Shown piece by piece: positions 14,331 through 21,456 of a stretch of 23,124 nucleotides of DNA. Made by a program: the position numbers and the translations under genes. The notes beneath the pieces are model-generated. The model was not told the origin of the DNA. It saw only the letters and a program-made list of their open reading frames with translations, and did no database searches. Origin of the DNA: JBPYFK01 sp051984675 (GTDB taxonomy: Bacteria > Actinomycetota > Actinomycetes > Mycobacteriales > Pseudonocardiaceae). How positions within the stretch are numbered: position 1 is the first letter of the stretch; each line of letters opens with the position of its first letter. The DNA is taken from contig JBPYFK010000006.1 of NCBI GenBank assembly GCA_051984675.1, positions 1-23,124 on the forward strand. The letters run 5' to 3'.

Positions 14331-14440
14331 CTGCGCGCGAACCTCACCGGGGTGTTCATGAGCGTGCGCCGTGCAGGTGGCGGCTGGACTGATGGTCGAG
14401 GCGCGCATGAGCGGCTCGGTCGTCGTGGTGACGTCGAACA
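14331..14440 (+). pseudogene. Short-chain dehydrogenase (SDR) internal fragment with frameshift
   Basis: One frame reads LRANLTGVFMSVRRA, the SDR helix following the conserved Asn. The next frame continues VAAGLMVEARMSGSVVVVTS-NT, the strand leading to the catalytic Ser. A frameshift at ~14373 separates them. The Rossmann GxxxGxG start and the YxxxK motif are missing. It is a remnant, recognised by motif only. Confidence 0.5.
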
Positions 14441-14566
14441 CGCCCATCCTGAGCAGCGGCCGGGTTCGTCCACGTCGGCGCACCGAGAACGCCTCAGCAG
14501 CGCTGGGCCACCCCCTCGTCGTCGACCGTGAGCCCGTCCCGGAGCCCATCGCTCACCGTACGGGCG

Positions 14567-14630
14567 CCTGAGGAGTATCGGAACCGATTTTGGCGGTAGA
14601 CCGCTGATGTTGGTTCCGATACTCCTCAGG
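14567..14630. repeat. 19-bp perfect inverted repeat with structured 26-nt centre
   Basis: CCTGAGGAGTATCGGAACC (14567-14585) is the exact reverse complement of 14612-14630. The 26-nt centre contains its own small palindrome, GCGGTagACCGC (14593-14604). It lies ~65 nt beyond the MarR stop codon (14697). Possible roles are a bidirectional terminator, a small palindromic mobile element, or abutting IS ends; no target duplication is evident. Confidence 0.65.
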
Positions 14631-14696
14631 GGCCAGATTCCTCCCGGCTGTCCTCCCCTGACCGGGGCTCGGGTTCCGGTGTCAGCTGCCTGCGGT

Positions 14697-15128
14697 TCAG
14701 GGTGCGTCTGCGAGTCGCCTGAGCAGGTCGACCGCGTGGTGGAGGACGGCTTGCTCATGGGGTGTGAGGTCGTCGGTGATGACCTGGGCGAGCCAGCCCT
14801 CACGGTGACGGCGGTCGGTGTCCAAGGCCGCGCGGCCCTCGTCGGTCAGCTCGACCAGGGCACGGCGCCCGTCGGTGGGGTCAGGCCTGCGGTGGACGAG
14901 CCCGTCGGCAGCGAGATCGTTCACCGTTTGGGCCATCGACTGGGGCCGGACGTGCTCGGCGGCGGCCAGAGCACTGACGCTCTGCGGGCCTTCACGATCG
15001 AGACGGCCGAGGACGGCACCCTGCGAGAGCGAAAAACGATGTTCGGCGCGCAGGCGCCGCACGAGCTGGCCTAGGACGACCCGCAGCTCGCCCGCTAGCG
15101 CCGTGCCCGTCCGCGTGCCCATCTCCAT
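14697..15128 (-). CDS. MarR-family transcriptional regulator
   Basis: A ~143-residue winged-helix regulator. The helix-turn-helix runs through LSQGAVLGRLDREGPQSVSA and AEHVRPQSMAQTVNDL; the wing is RRPDPTDGRRALVELTDEGR. It is divergent from the efflux pump gene 56 nt away and most likely represses it until a drug-like ligand binds, the usual MarR arrangement. The start is uncertain: ATG 15128 (used here), ATG 15122, or GTG 15161. The GTG lies 8 nt after a TATACA box and would suit a leaderless transcript. No ribosome binding site decides between them. Confidence 0.85.
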   Translation of the reverse strand: MEMGTRTGTALAGELRVVLGQLVRRLRAEHRFSLSQGAVLGRLDREGPQSVSALAAAEHVRPQSMAQTVNDLAADGLVHRRPDPTDGRRALVELTDEGRAALDTDRRHREGWLAQVITDDLTPHEQAVLHHAVDLLRRLADAP

Positions 15129-15152
15129 AACGATACCGGAAATCAGACAGCC

Positions 15153-15177
15153 AAACTGCACAGTTTACCTGTATAGT
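15153..15177. promoter_or_regulatory. Efflux-pump promoter with overlapping palindromic operator
   Basis: AAACTGcaCAGTTT (15153-15166) has 6-bp perfect arms and is a good MarR-dimer site. TATAGT (15172-15177) is a near-consensus -10 for the pump gene, placed 7 nt before its ATG at 15185. That predicts a leaderless mRNA, in line with the absence of a ribosome binding site. The palindrome covers the spacer between -35 and -10, so binding would block transcription. Confidence 0.6.
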
Positions 15178-15184
15178 TACCCGT

Positions 15185-17086
15185 ATGGCTGACCGCTACA
15201 AGTGGATTGCCTTGTCCAACACCACGCTGGCGGTACTGCTGGCGACATTGGACGTGTCGATCACGCTGATCGCGATGCCGGACATCTTCCGAGGTATCGG
15301 GCTCGACCCGCTGACGCCGTCGAACAGCTTCTACCTGCTGTGGATGATCCTGGGCTACATGGTGGTCACCAGTGTCCTGGTGGTCAGCCTGGGCAGACTC
15401 GGCGACATGTTCGGCCGGGTGCGCCTCTACAACCTCGGTTTCGTGATCTACACCGCGGCGTCGCTGGTGCTGGCCGTGGACTGGATGACCGGTCGCGCTG
15501 GCGCCACCTACCTGATCGTCTTCCGGATCGTCCAAGGCATCGGCGGCGCGTTCCTGCTGGCGAACTCGGGCGCGATCATCACCGACGCATTCCCGACCCG
15601 CCAGCGCGGCATGGCCCTGGGCATCAACAACATCGTCGGCGTCAGCGGCATGTTCGTGGGCCTCGTACTCGGCGGCGTGCTGGCCCCGATCAACTGGCGC
15701 TGGGTGTTTCTCATCTCCGTACCGGTGGGCTTGTTCGGCACCGTGTGGGGCTATCTCAAGCTCGAAGAGCGGTCCCAGCCCACCCGCAGGCCGATCGACT
15801 GGTGGGGCAACGTCACCTTCGCCGCGGGCCTGGTGTGCCTGATGGTGGCCGTCACCTACGGGATCCGCCCCTACGCCGGCTCGCCCACCGGCTGGGCCAG
15901 CCCGACCACGGTGGCGCTGCTGGCCGCCGGCGTGGCCTGCCTGATCACGTTCCTGGTCATCGAACGGCGCACAGCCGAGCCGATGTTTCGACTGCCCCTG
16001 TTCCGAATCCGCGCGTTCACCTTCGGCACGCTGTCGACGTTCCTGTCCGCGGTGGCCCGTGGCGGCCTGATGTTCATGTTGATCATCTGGTTGCAGGGGA
16101 TCTGGCTGCCCGAGCACGGCTTTGATTTCACGACCACGCCGCTGTGGGCCGGGATCTACATGCTCCCGTTGACCATCGGCATGCTCATCGCCGGCCCGGT
16201 GTCCGGGTATCTGTCCGATCGTTTCGGAGCACGGCCGTTTGCCACCGCAGGAATGCTGGGCGCCGCGGCCAGCTTCGCGTTGCTGCTGTGGCTGCCCACC
16301 GACTTCCCCTATCCAATGTTCGTAGCTGTGCTCGCGCTCAACGGGCTGTCGATGGGCTTGTTCGCCTCGCCCAACCGGGCAGCGGTGATGAACAGTCTGC
16401 CGCGCGGCGATCGCGGTGCCGGCGGCGGCATGAACCAAACCTTTCAAAACACCGCCCAGGTGTTATCCATCGGCGTGTTCTTCACCCTGATGATCAGCGG
16501 CCTGTCGACCACCCTGCCGCAGGCCATGCGCACCGGGTTACAGGCCCACGGCGTGCCGCCTGGCATCGCGGGGCATCTCGCGGGGCTGCCGCCGATCTCG
16601 ATCCTGTTCGCCGCGTTCCTCGGCTACAACCCGATCCAGCACCTGCTCGGCCCCCAAGGGTTAGCCGCCCTCGATGCCCACCAACGCGCGATACTCACCG
16701 GCCAGTCTTTCTTCCCGCAGCTGATCTCCCCGGCGTTTCACGCCGGGCTGCAGAAAGCCTTCCTCTTCGCCATCGCAGCCTGCCTCGTCGCCGCGCTGGC
16801 CTCGCTCATGCGCGGAGGTCACCCCGCCGAGGACGAAGAGTTCATGCCGGCACGACAACCAGCCGGAAGGCGGCCAGCACCGTCGCTGCCGCAGCCGCAC
16901 GACACCGTGGCTGACAACGTGAATGGCCACACACGGCAGGACAGCCCGGGCCACCAGACCACCGCCGACGAAGCCACCCTTTACGTCCCGGACGCCGACA
17001 CCGCACCGGCCACACACGAGGGGTCCAGGACAACACGGGGTGCGGCCACACAGGCGGAGACGACCCCACCCTGCTCATGCCGATAA
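15185..17086 (+). CDS. MFS drug:H+ antiporter, DHA2 (14-helix) family
   Basis: The 633-residue inner-membrane exporter starts DRYKWIALSNTTLAVLLATL and continues DVSITLIAMPDIFRG, the DHA2 first helix with the antiporter Asp. LGRLGDMFGRVRLY is the MFS motif A between helices 2 and 3, and GMALGINNIVGVSGMFVGLV corresponds to motif C. I count about 14 hydrophobic segments. Residues ~541-633 form a hydrophilic, Pro/Thr-rich tail absent from ordinary members of ~500-550 residues. It probably expels hydrophobic drugs or an antibiotic. It is controlled by the divergent MarR gene through the palindrome in the shared promoter, and appears monocistronic. Confidence 0.92.
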   Translation: MADRYKWIALSNTTLAVLLATLDVSITLIAMPDIFRGIGLDPLTPSNSFYLLWMILGYMVVTSVLVVSLGRLGDMFGRVRLYNLGFVIYTAASLVLAVDWMTGRAGATYLIVFRIVQGIGGAFLLANSGAIITDAFPTRQRGMALGINNIVGVSGMFVGLVLGGVLAPINWRWVFLISVPVGLFGTVWGYLKLEERSQPTRRPIDWWGNVTFAAGLVCLMVAVTYGIRPYAGSPTGWASPTTVALLAAGVACLITFLVIERRTAEPMFRLPLFRIRAFTFGTLSTFLSAVARGGLMFMLIIWLQGIWLPEHGFDFTTTPLWAGIYMLPLTIGMLIAGPVSGYLSDRFGARPFATAGMLGAAASFALLLWLPTDFPYPMFVAVLALNGLSMGLFASPNRAAVMNSLPRGDRGAGGGMNQTFQNTAQVLSIGVFFTLMISGLSTTLPQAMRTGLQAHGVPPGIAGHLAGLPPISILFAAFLGYNPIQHLLGPQGLAALDAHQRAILTGQSFFPQLISPAFHAGLQKAFLFAIAACLVAALASLMRGGHPAEDEEFMPARQPAGRRPAPSLPQPHDTVADNVNGHTRQDSPGHQTTADEATLYVPDADTAPATHEGSRTTRGAATQAETTPPCSCR

Positions 17087-17437
17087 CTCATCCGCCCTGG
17101 TGAGAAGCAGCAGGCAACACGTGCGGGTACGTCGGCCGCAGTCGCTCAAACGGACGCTTTCGCTGCTGTCACGGCCCACGGCATGGTGATCGACTGTGCT
17201 TCTGAGACTGGCCTACCTGGGTCTGACGAATGCGATCGCCATGCTGATCCTGCTGTCAATGAGCGACCACAACAAGGATGTCGAGATCCTCGCCTTGCGC
17301 CATCAAATCACTGTGCTGGTTCCCCTGAGAAAGCGGGCTGCCATGCACAAACATCGAGGTCTCCGAGCAGGAGACGGCGTTCGGATCTCATGACTCAGCC
17401 GCCGCTAGCCGTGCGCCTTCCATGCGGAGGATCACGG
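17087..17437. other. Gene-free stretch with transposase debris
   Basis: The only recognisable item is the transposase N-terminus at 17196-17318, listed separately. No terminator for the efflux gene is obvious, and 17319-17437 shows no homology. Confidence 0.4.
17196..17318 (+). pseudogene. N-terminus of an integrase-type (rve/IS3-like) transposase
   Basis: GTG 17196 opens LLRLAYLGLTNAIAMLILLS-MSDHNKDVEILALRHQITVL. That is the membrane-like start and LRHQ(I/L)xVL motif common to actinobacterial integrase-core transposases. Homology ends after QITVL and the DDE core is missing. A relative of the same type lies at 22529-22952. Confidence 0.65.
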
Positions 17438-17440
17438 CTA

Positions 17441-17891
17441 CAGAGGTTGAATGATCAGGATTATGGCGGCTCCGGGTCGAAGGTGAGACCGGTTTGGGCG
17501 AGGAATCCGGTCAGGAGGTGGGGTCGGTACTGGATGCGTTTGAGCCTGTTGCGCACGATCGCGGCGAGATGGTCCACATTGGTGCTGGACTGAAAGTCGG
17601 CATCCACTACCCGAGGCCCCCTGGGACGCTAGCCCGGCTTCGCCGTCCGAGCGCCACCGCCGCCGCCACACGTACACCGCGTTGTGCGACACCCGCAGCC
17701 GCTTGGCGATCTCGGGCACCGGCACATCCTGGGCGAACAACTCCGCCGCCCGCAATCGAACCGCCTCACGTCGGGCCCCCTCGGCCGTCAGCCCACCGCC
17801 ATCGGGATAGCGCACACGAACCAGATACAGCATTCACCGGCCGCGACCAGCCCGACACGCCCTGACCCAACCCTGACGATTCAACCTCTGT
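17441..17891. mobile_element. Internally deleted IS630/Tc1-type element with TA target duplication
   Basis: The ends are inverted repeats: CAGAGGTTGAATGATCAGG on the left and, read from the right end inward, CAGAGGTTGAATCGTCAGG (17 of 19 identical). Each end is directly flanked by TA (17439-17440 and 17892-17893), the signature target duplication of the IS630/Tc1 family. At 451 bp it is less than half the length of an autonomous IS630 (~1.1 kb). It therefore cannot code for an intact transposase and would move only with help from elsewhere. Confidence 0.82.
17461..17833 (-). pseudogene. IS630-family transposase, N- and C-terminal ends only
   Basis: From ATG 17833 the N-terminus reads MLYLVRVRYPDGGGLTAEGA and a helix-turn-helix (EIAKRLRVSHNAVYVWRRRW), ending near GSGCRLS (~17620). 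A different frame then gives NVDHLAAIVRNRLKRIQYRP and HLLTGFLAQTGLTFDPEPP, the transposase C-terminus, stopping at 17461. The middle, including the DDE catalytic core, has been removed by an internal deletion of roughly 700 bp (estimated from family length). Confidence 0.75.
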
Positions 17892-17893
17892 AG

Positions 17894-18200
17894 CGGCACC
17901 CCCGAGGCACTGATCACCGCGCTAGACACCACCGGCGCCGACCGCCTGCAGGTGGTGCCAAACAACTGGGGTGTCGAACACGCCGGGCTCGGCACCCTGC
18001 TGCCGGCGGGGCGAATCGCCCGGGTCACCGCGTCCTACGTGCGCGAGAACAGGGAGTTCGCGCGGCAATACCTCGCCGGTATCCAGCTGTGCCGCAGGGC
18101 GCGCTCGCAGAACGGCTTCGCGCCGCAGGCGCAGGAATCCCGCCTTGTCCATCCGGCGGGCGTCGACAGCTGATCGCCGAGGGTGGGTTGTCGTCGCGAC
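17894..18200 (+). pseudogene. 3-oxoacid CoA-transferase alpha subunit fragment
   Basis: Directly after the IS630 element the frame reads GTPEALITALDTTGADRLQV, VPNNWGVEHAGLGTLLPAGR and IARVTASYVRENREFARQYL. This corresponds to the central part of the alpha subunit (pattern SNNxG...GRI.R...SYVGEN). A frameshift at ~18088 moves the continuation (VPQGALAERLRAAGAGIP) to another frame, and a second shift follows before IAEGGL. The N-terminal glycine loop is missing. The break coincides with the element's right end, so insertion probably split the gene; the left half was later lost. Confidence 0.7.
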
Positions 18201-18476
18201 CACAACACCGCTATCGACACCAGGGCCGCACGTCTACGCCACTCCCCCAACACTCCCCCGACCCGGGGCCCTCCCGCAGGTACAACCTAAGCTCCTGTCA
18301 ATTGGTGGTCGCTCAGCATTGCCCAACGCACGTCCACGCGACGTCGCGCTGAGTACAGCAACGCCCGAGTACGTTCTTGCCTGCGGCGCACTTAACTTCG
18401 TCATGATGACGAGACGCCTCCGCATGTGAGCCGGTGGTGATCATGGCAGCAGTGCGATCTCGCCGCGTCAACGCAT
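18201..18476. other. Stretch without recognisable gene
   Basis: Overlapping open frames on both strands show no recognised homology. This is probably further decay downstream of the CoA-transferase remnant. Confidence 0.35.
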
Positions 18477-18827
18477 TCAGGCGGCGAGGACCCGCAGCGC
18501 CAGCCCAATCGCGGCGACGACGAGCATTACGGCGGCGTTCGGGACGCCCTTGAAGTCGCTCTTGCGCAGGTGGGCACCGACGGCACAAATGAAGTAGAGA
18601 ACTACGCCGATCGCGGCGGCGATACCCAACGGCGCCCACCAGATCCCGACGATCAGACCCAGCGCACCCGCCAGCTCACACGCCGCCAGCAACGGAAACA
18701 TGCCCAACGGCACACCGAGCCCTGTGATCGTCTCCACGATGGTTTTGTTCTTGGCAAGTTTCGCGCTACCCGAGCCGATCAGAGCCAGCGCCAGCAGAGC
18801 GCCGACCACGACGTACGCGATGAACAT
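18477..18827 (-). CDS. DoxX-like family membrane protein
   Basis: The 116-residue protein has four predicted membrane helices (AYVVVGALLALALIGSGSAK; FPLLAACELAGALGLIVGI; LGIAAAIGVVLYFICAVGAH; AAVMLVVAAIGLALRVL). The layout and the GSGSAKL and ELAGALGL segments are typical of the DoxX_2 family. Some relatives take part in redox or oxidative-stress complexes at the membrane, but most have no assigned function. ATG 18827 has GGGAG 6 nt upstream and is preferred to the longer frame. It is divergent from a MarR gene, which probably regulates it. Confidence 0.85.
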   Translation of the reverse strand: MFIAYVVVGALLALALIGSGSAKLAKNKTIVETITGLGVPLGMFPLLAACELAGALGLIVGIWWAPLGIAAAIGVVLYFICAVGAHLRKSDFKGVPNAAVMLVVAAIGLALRVLAA

Positions 18828-18926
18828 GGAGTCTCCCGATGGTTGAACGTCGCTTATGATGGATACTAGTAGATAGTTGACTTGCTTCAATGATTGTGAC
18901 GGTCTTGTAATTGGTACGATGGCCTA
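18828..18926. promoter_or_regulatory. Divergent DoxX/MarR promoter region
   Basis: On the plus strand TACGAT (18915-18920) is a plausible -10 placed 6 nt before the MarR GTG, again implying a leaderless transcript. On the minus side the AT-rich core around ACTAGT (18865-18870) lies ~40 nt from the DoxX ATG and may hold its -10 and a MarR site. The exact operator is not clear. Confidence 0.4.
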
Positions 18927-19358
18927 GTGATCGTGAACCGCGTCGGCCTGGCACTGGCCTACTCCGGCCGGATCGCCGAGGCGGAGATCCGGCGGGCATT
19001 GGCCGCTGAGGGCCTCAGACCCAGCCATGGCCACGTGCTGATGGTGCTGGCCGAGCGCAAGTGCCTGACCCAGCAAGCGCTGCTTGAGGAGATGCGGGTC
19101 GATCCCAGTGTGCTCGTCACGATCCTCAACGACCTGGAGCAGGACCGTCTGGTCTCGCGCCGCCGTGACCCAGCCGACCGGCGGCGGCACATCGTCGAGA
19201 TCTCCACGAACGGCACCAAACTGGTCGCGCGGATCGACATAGCTATCCAATCCGTGGAAGCGGAGCTGTTCGCCGGCCTCGCCCCCAAGGAGGTCAGCAC
19301 GCTGCACCGGCTGCTCGACCGAATCCAGGCCAACGGCGAGGCCAGTTGCGACGAGTGA
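18927..19358 (+). CDS. MarR-family transcriptional regulator
   Basis: The 143-residue winged-helix protein contains LRPSHGHVLMVLAERKCLTQ, the recognition region QALLEEMRVDPSVLVTILND and the wing SRRRDPADRRRHIVEISTNG. It begins with GTG 18927, with a second in-frame GTG at 18933; no ribosome binding site is seen. It points away from the DoxX-like gene, and repression of that gene and of itself is the likely role (inference from arrangement). It is not closely similar to the MarR at 14697-15128. Confidence 0.87.
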   Translation: MIVNRVGLALAYSGRIAEAEIRRALAAEGLRPSHGHVLMVLAERKCLTQQALLEEMRVDPSVLVTILNDLEQDRLVSRRRDPADRRRHIVEISTNGTKLVARIDIAIQSVEAELFAGLAPKEVSTLHRLLDRIQANGEASCDE

Positions 19359-19760
19359 CGCAGCTCGCTGTGGAACGTGCGATGCCGAAAATGTCATCCG
19401 CCCAGTTCAGGCGGCATGTTGATACTCGTGGACAGTGCCGCCGACGCGATCGCATCGGCGCATGTCGAGGGCGGTTGTCTCGTCCGGATCGTCGATCGGT
19501 GTGCGCAGGTGGGGACAGCAGGCGGGCGTTCGCGATGCCCTGATCGGCCGGTAGAAGTTGTAGAAACACGGATCAGATGCCGCCGGTTTCAGATCAACGT
19601 GGAGTGTTGGTTCTGCTGTGGCACCAGTGAGAGCAGGGGAGGGATACCGACAAGTGGAGCGGGAGGAAACTGGGAGGATTGAACTGAGTTGTGGTGCGTT
19701 GTGTCGCATCAAACGGTAGTGAACTGCACCCGGTTGACGCGCTGGTTCTCCGTTTCTGCT
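19359..19760. other. Gene-free stretch before the tRNA fragment
   Basis: Frames on both strands are short or overlap and none is recognised. The stretch lies between the last island gene and the tRNA-derived site, where the integrase of an integrative element would be expected; none is visible. Confidence 0.4.
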
Positions 19761-19827
19761 GGTAGCGCACTTGCCATGGGCGCCACTGGGGGTCAAGGGG
19801 TCGTGGGTTCGAATCCCGCCGTCCCGA
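19761..19827 (+). other. Disrupted tRNA-Pro(GGG) 3' part, putative attachment site
   Basis: Positions 19785-19827 match the 3' part of a tRNA-Pro: anticodon loop CTGGGGG, stem TCAAG, T-arm GTGGGTTCGAATCCCGC and acceptor half CGTCCCG plus A. Just upstream GGTAGCGCACTTG (19761-19773) matches the D-arm and start of the anticodon stem, but 11 nt (CCATGGGCGCC) split the anticodon stem. The 5' acceptor half (a CGGGACG-like sequence) and the first half of the D-stem are absent. It cannot be a working tRNA. A displaced tRNA 3' end is the typical footprint of an integrative element. Confidence 0.7.
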
Positions 19828-19836
19828 CGGCCGACG

Positions 19837-19877
19837 AAGCCCGCTGATCGAGCACGAAAGTGCAGGTCAGCGGGCTT
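19837..19877 (+). terminator. Hairpin after the tRNA fragment
   Basis: AAGCCCGCTGA (19837-19847) pairs perfectly with TCAGCGGGCTT (19867-19877). The loop carries a second small hairpin, GCACgaaaGTGC. Starting 9 nt past the tRNA end, it is probably the original tRNA terminator, so the sequence to the right is likely the old chromosomal side. Confidence 0.7.
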
Positions 19878-20043
19878 GCTTATGCCCGACGACGTGATCT
19901 TGTTTGTGATCTTAAGCATCGCTACTGGGGACCATGTGGGGACCACTGTCACGCGATTGTCATGCGAGGTTGCTGTCAGGGCGGCTTGGTCGACGCGGGC
20001 CGATCCATACGTATCCGCGCGGGTGGACCGGCTGGGTACCTCG

Positions 20044-20583
20044 TCAGTCATCAGGATTGATCCAGTTGGGCTGCAGTCGTGTCTCAACCGCATCCAACTC
20101 TGCGCACTGTCTACGAACTCGGATGTAGCTCAGCACGCCTAGGATTGCAGCAATCCCAGCGGCAACCAGCAAGTTGGTGCGATGCTCAACCACCCCAAAC
20201 ACGCTCGCAGCGACCGCCACCACCGCAAAAGTGACGCTGTCGTTTACCTGGACACGCCGCAGCTTTCGGTGACGCTGTGCTATTTTCTCTTCTAGCTTGC
20301 GGGTGTCGTACCTATCTACCGGAAGGCGACCATCTCTTAACGCGATATCCAAGAGCGACGGCGTCGCATCGGGGGGCGCAGTGGTGCCATATTTGCGTCG
20401 GCGTTCGACAGCGGTGACACCGGTCATGAAGGCACCGAACACGACTGCCTCCGCTAGCCTTATCGCGAGGGGCTGCTCCCAGACGAGCACCGGCCACACG
20501 ACGAGTGCAAGCACTTCGTAGATGAGGAATACCTTCCACATGGGCGCCTTCCTGAGATACTCAGGAAGCGGATTTCTGGCCAT
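20044..20583 (-). CDS. Membrane protein of unknown function (four helices)
   Basis: The 179-residue protein has two helices near the N-terminus (VFLIYEVLALVVWPVLVW; LAEAVVFGAFMTGVTAV) and two near the C-terminus (VTFAVVAVAASVFGVV; LLVAAGIAAILGVLSYI). A charged cytosolic linker lies between them, with LLDIALRDGRLPVDRYDTRK and EEKIAQRHRKLRRVQ. I do not recognise a named family. ATG 20583 is chosen because AGGAAGG lies ~6 nt upstream. The start overlaps the end of the preceding gene by 23 nt, so the two are co-transcribed and probably coupled. The linker of the upstream protein has a similar pattern, hinting at distant paralogy. Confidence 0.75.
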   Translation of the reverse strand: MARNPLPEYLRKAPMWKVFLIYEVLALVVWPVLVWEQPLAIRLAEAVVFGAFMTGVTAVERRRKYGTTAPPDATPSLLDIALRDGRLPVDRYDTRKLEEKIAQRHRKLRRVQVNDSVTFAVVAVAASVFGVVEHRTNLLVAAGIAAILGVLSYIRVRRQCAELDAVETRLQPNWINPDD

Positions 20584-21151
20584 CTGCACCTTCCTGCAGG
20601 CTGCCCAGGCTGCGTGATGTGCGGCGAACCCGGCGGATCATCCACACGTGTAATCCGAGGACGCCGGCCGCTACCACCGCCAACGCTCCGTTGAGCCATC
20701 CCGACCCGGCCTTCAATCCGAGAGTCAACGCAATGAACACGTTACTTCCGAACACCAGGGTGCCCGACACGATTGCCATCCAATGTTGTTGCTCGATTGG
20801 CCGGATGGCCGCCTTGGCGATCTCTTGGTGTTTGGCAGGGAGGGGTTCGTTACGCCTAATCGCACGTATGAGGAGCCGACGCTCGTGACGACTCAGCGTC
20901 GACAAAGGTGATGGTTGCGCCCATTCCACGCCGTGACGACGGAGCAGCCGTAGGGCAACGATCACGACAATGACGATGCCCGCCACCGTAAGGATGGGTA
21001 CGAAATATGCGCCGTACATACCCGTACGGCCGGCTGCAAGAAAGATCACAAACGCTGCAAGCAGCCCAATCGCAAAGAGCAGGACAGACGGCAACCACCA
21101 CCAACGGCGAGCTTCCCGATGACGCGTTGCGCGAGACTGGAACGGGTCCAT
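20561..21151 (-). CDS. Membrane protein of unknown function (four helices)
   Basis: The 196-residue protein is arranged as two helices (LPSVLLFAIGLLAAFVIFLA; VPILTVAGIVIVVIVAL), a basic linker (SRHERRLLIRAIRRNEPLPA then KHQEIAKAAIRP) and two helices (WMAIVSGTLVFGSNVFIAL; NGALAVVAAGVLGLHVWMI). The N-terminus MDPFQSRATRHREARRWWW is positively charged and should stay in the cytosol. The start is uncertain: no good ribosome binding site precedes ATG 21151, and the frame stays open upstream without homology. It is the first gene of a two-gene operon, overlapping the next gene by 23 nt. Family not recognised. Confidence 0.72.
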   Translation of the reverse strand: MDPFQSRATRHREARRWWWLPSVLLFAIGLLAAFVIFLAAGRTGMYGAYFVPILTVAGIVIVVIVALRLLRRHGVEWAQPSPLSTLSRHERRLLIRAIRRNEPLPAKHQEIAKAAIRPIEQQHWMAIVSGTLVFGSNVFIALTLGLKAGSGWLNGALAVVAAGVLGLHVWMIRRVRRTSRSLGSLQEGADGQKSAS

Positions 21152-21456
21152 CGCTGCTGTTCGTAACAGAGGGAGTGGTCCCACGCTAGGGTCGATTCCG
21201 GACCGTGTTTGTTTAGTCACGCCCCGTACGGAAAGTAATTGGGGTACGGCCGAGTGCCGATAAACGGGCTCTTCGCAGTTGAGGGTGTGGTGAAGGTTCC
21301 GGGTGAAAGTTGCCAATTCCACGGAAACTGCCAACGCGTTGCCAAGTGACAACTCGCACGAATGCAAAGTTGATGGAGACCTGGCCTGCGGGCAGGTGGC
21401 GTTGCGGGAACAAGCGCCTGGATGGGTTAGCTGCCGGGCTCCAGGGGCGCCTGGAC
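21152..21456. other. Gene-free stretch with one copy of a 26-nt repeat
   Basis: This stretch lies between the membrane-protein pair and the VanZ-type gene. It contains the first copy of the 26-nt direct repeat (21263-21288) and presumably the promoter of the pair. No protein homology is seen. Confidence 0.4.
21263..21288 (+). repeat. 26-nt direct repeat, copy 1
   Basis: AACGGGCTCTTCGCAG is identical in both copies, and the next ten bases (TTGAGGGTGT type versus ACGAGGGCGT type) differ at three positions. The GGGCTCTTCGC core resembles the terminal repeats of ISL3-family insertion sequences, but that assignment is from memory. Copy 2 lies 996 bp to the right, in the same orientation. Confidence 0.6.

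Noticed and set aside
15143..16447. Long minus-strand frame inside the efflux pump gene
   Set aside because: It is a His/Gln/Arg-rich shadow of membrane-helix codons, with no domain signature.
19761..19827. A functional tRNA-Pro gene
   Set aside because: The 5' acceptor strand and half of the D-stem are missing and 11 nt interrupt the anticodon stem.
19407..20093. Minus-strand frame containing GRRDGGIRTHDPLTPSG
   Set aside because: GGIRTHDP-type peptides are the well-known antisense translation of tRNA genes; this one comes from the tRNA-Pro fragment.
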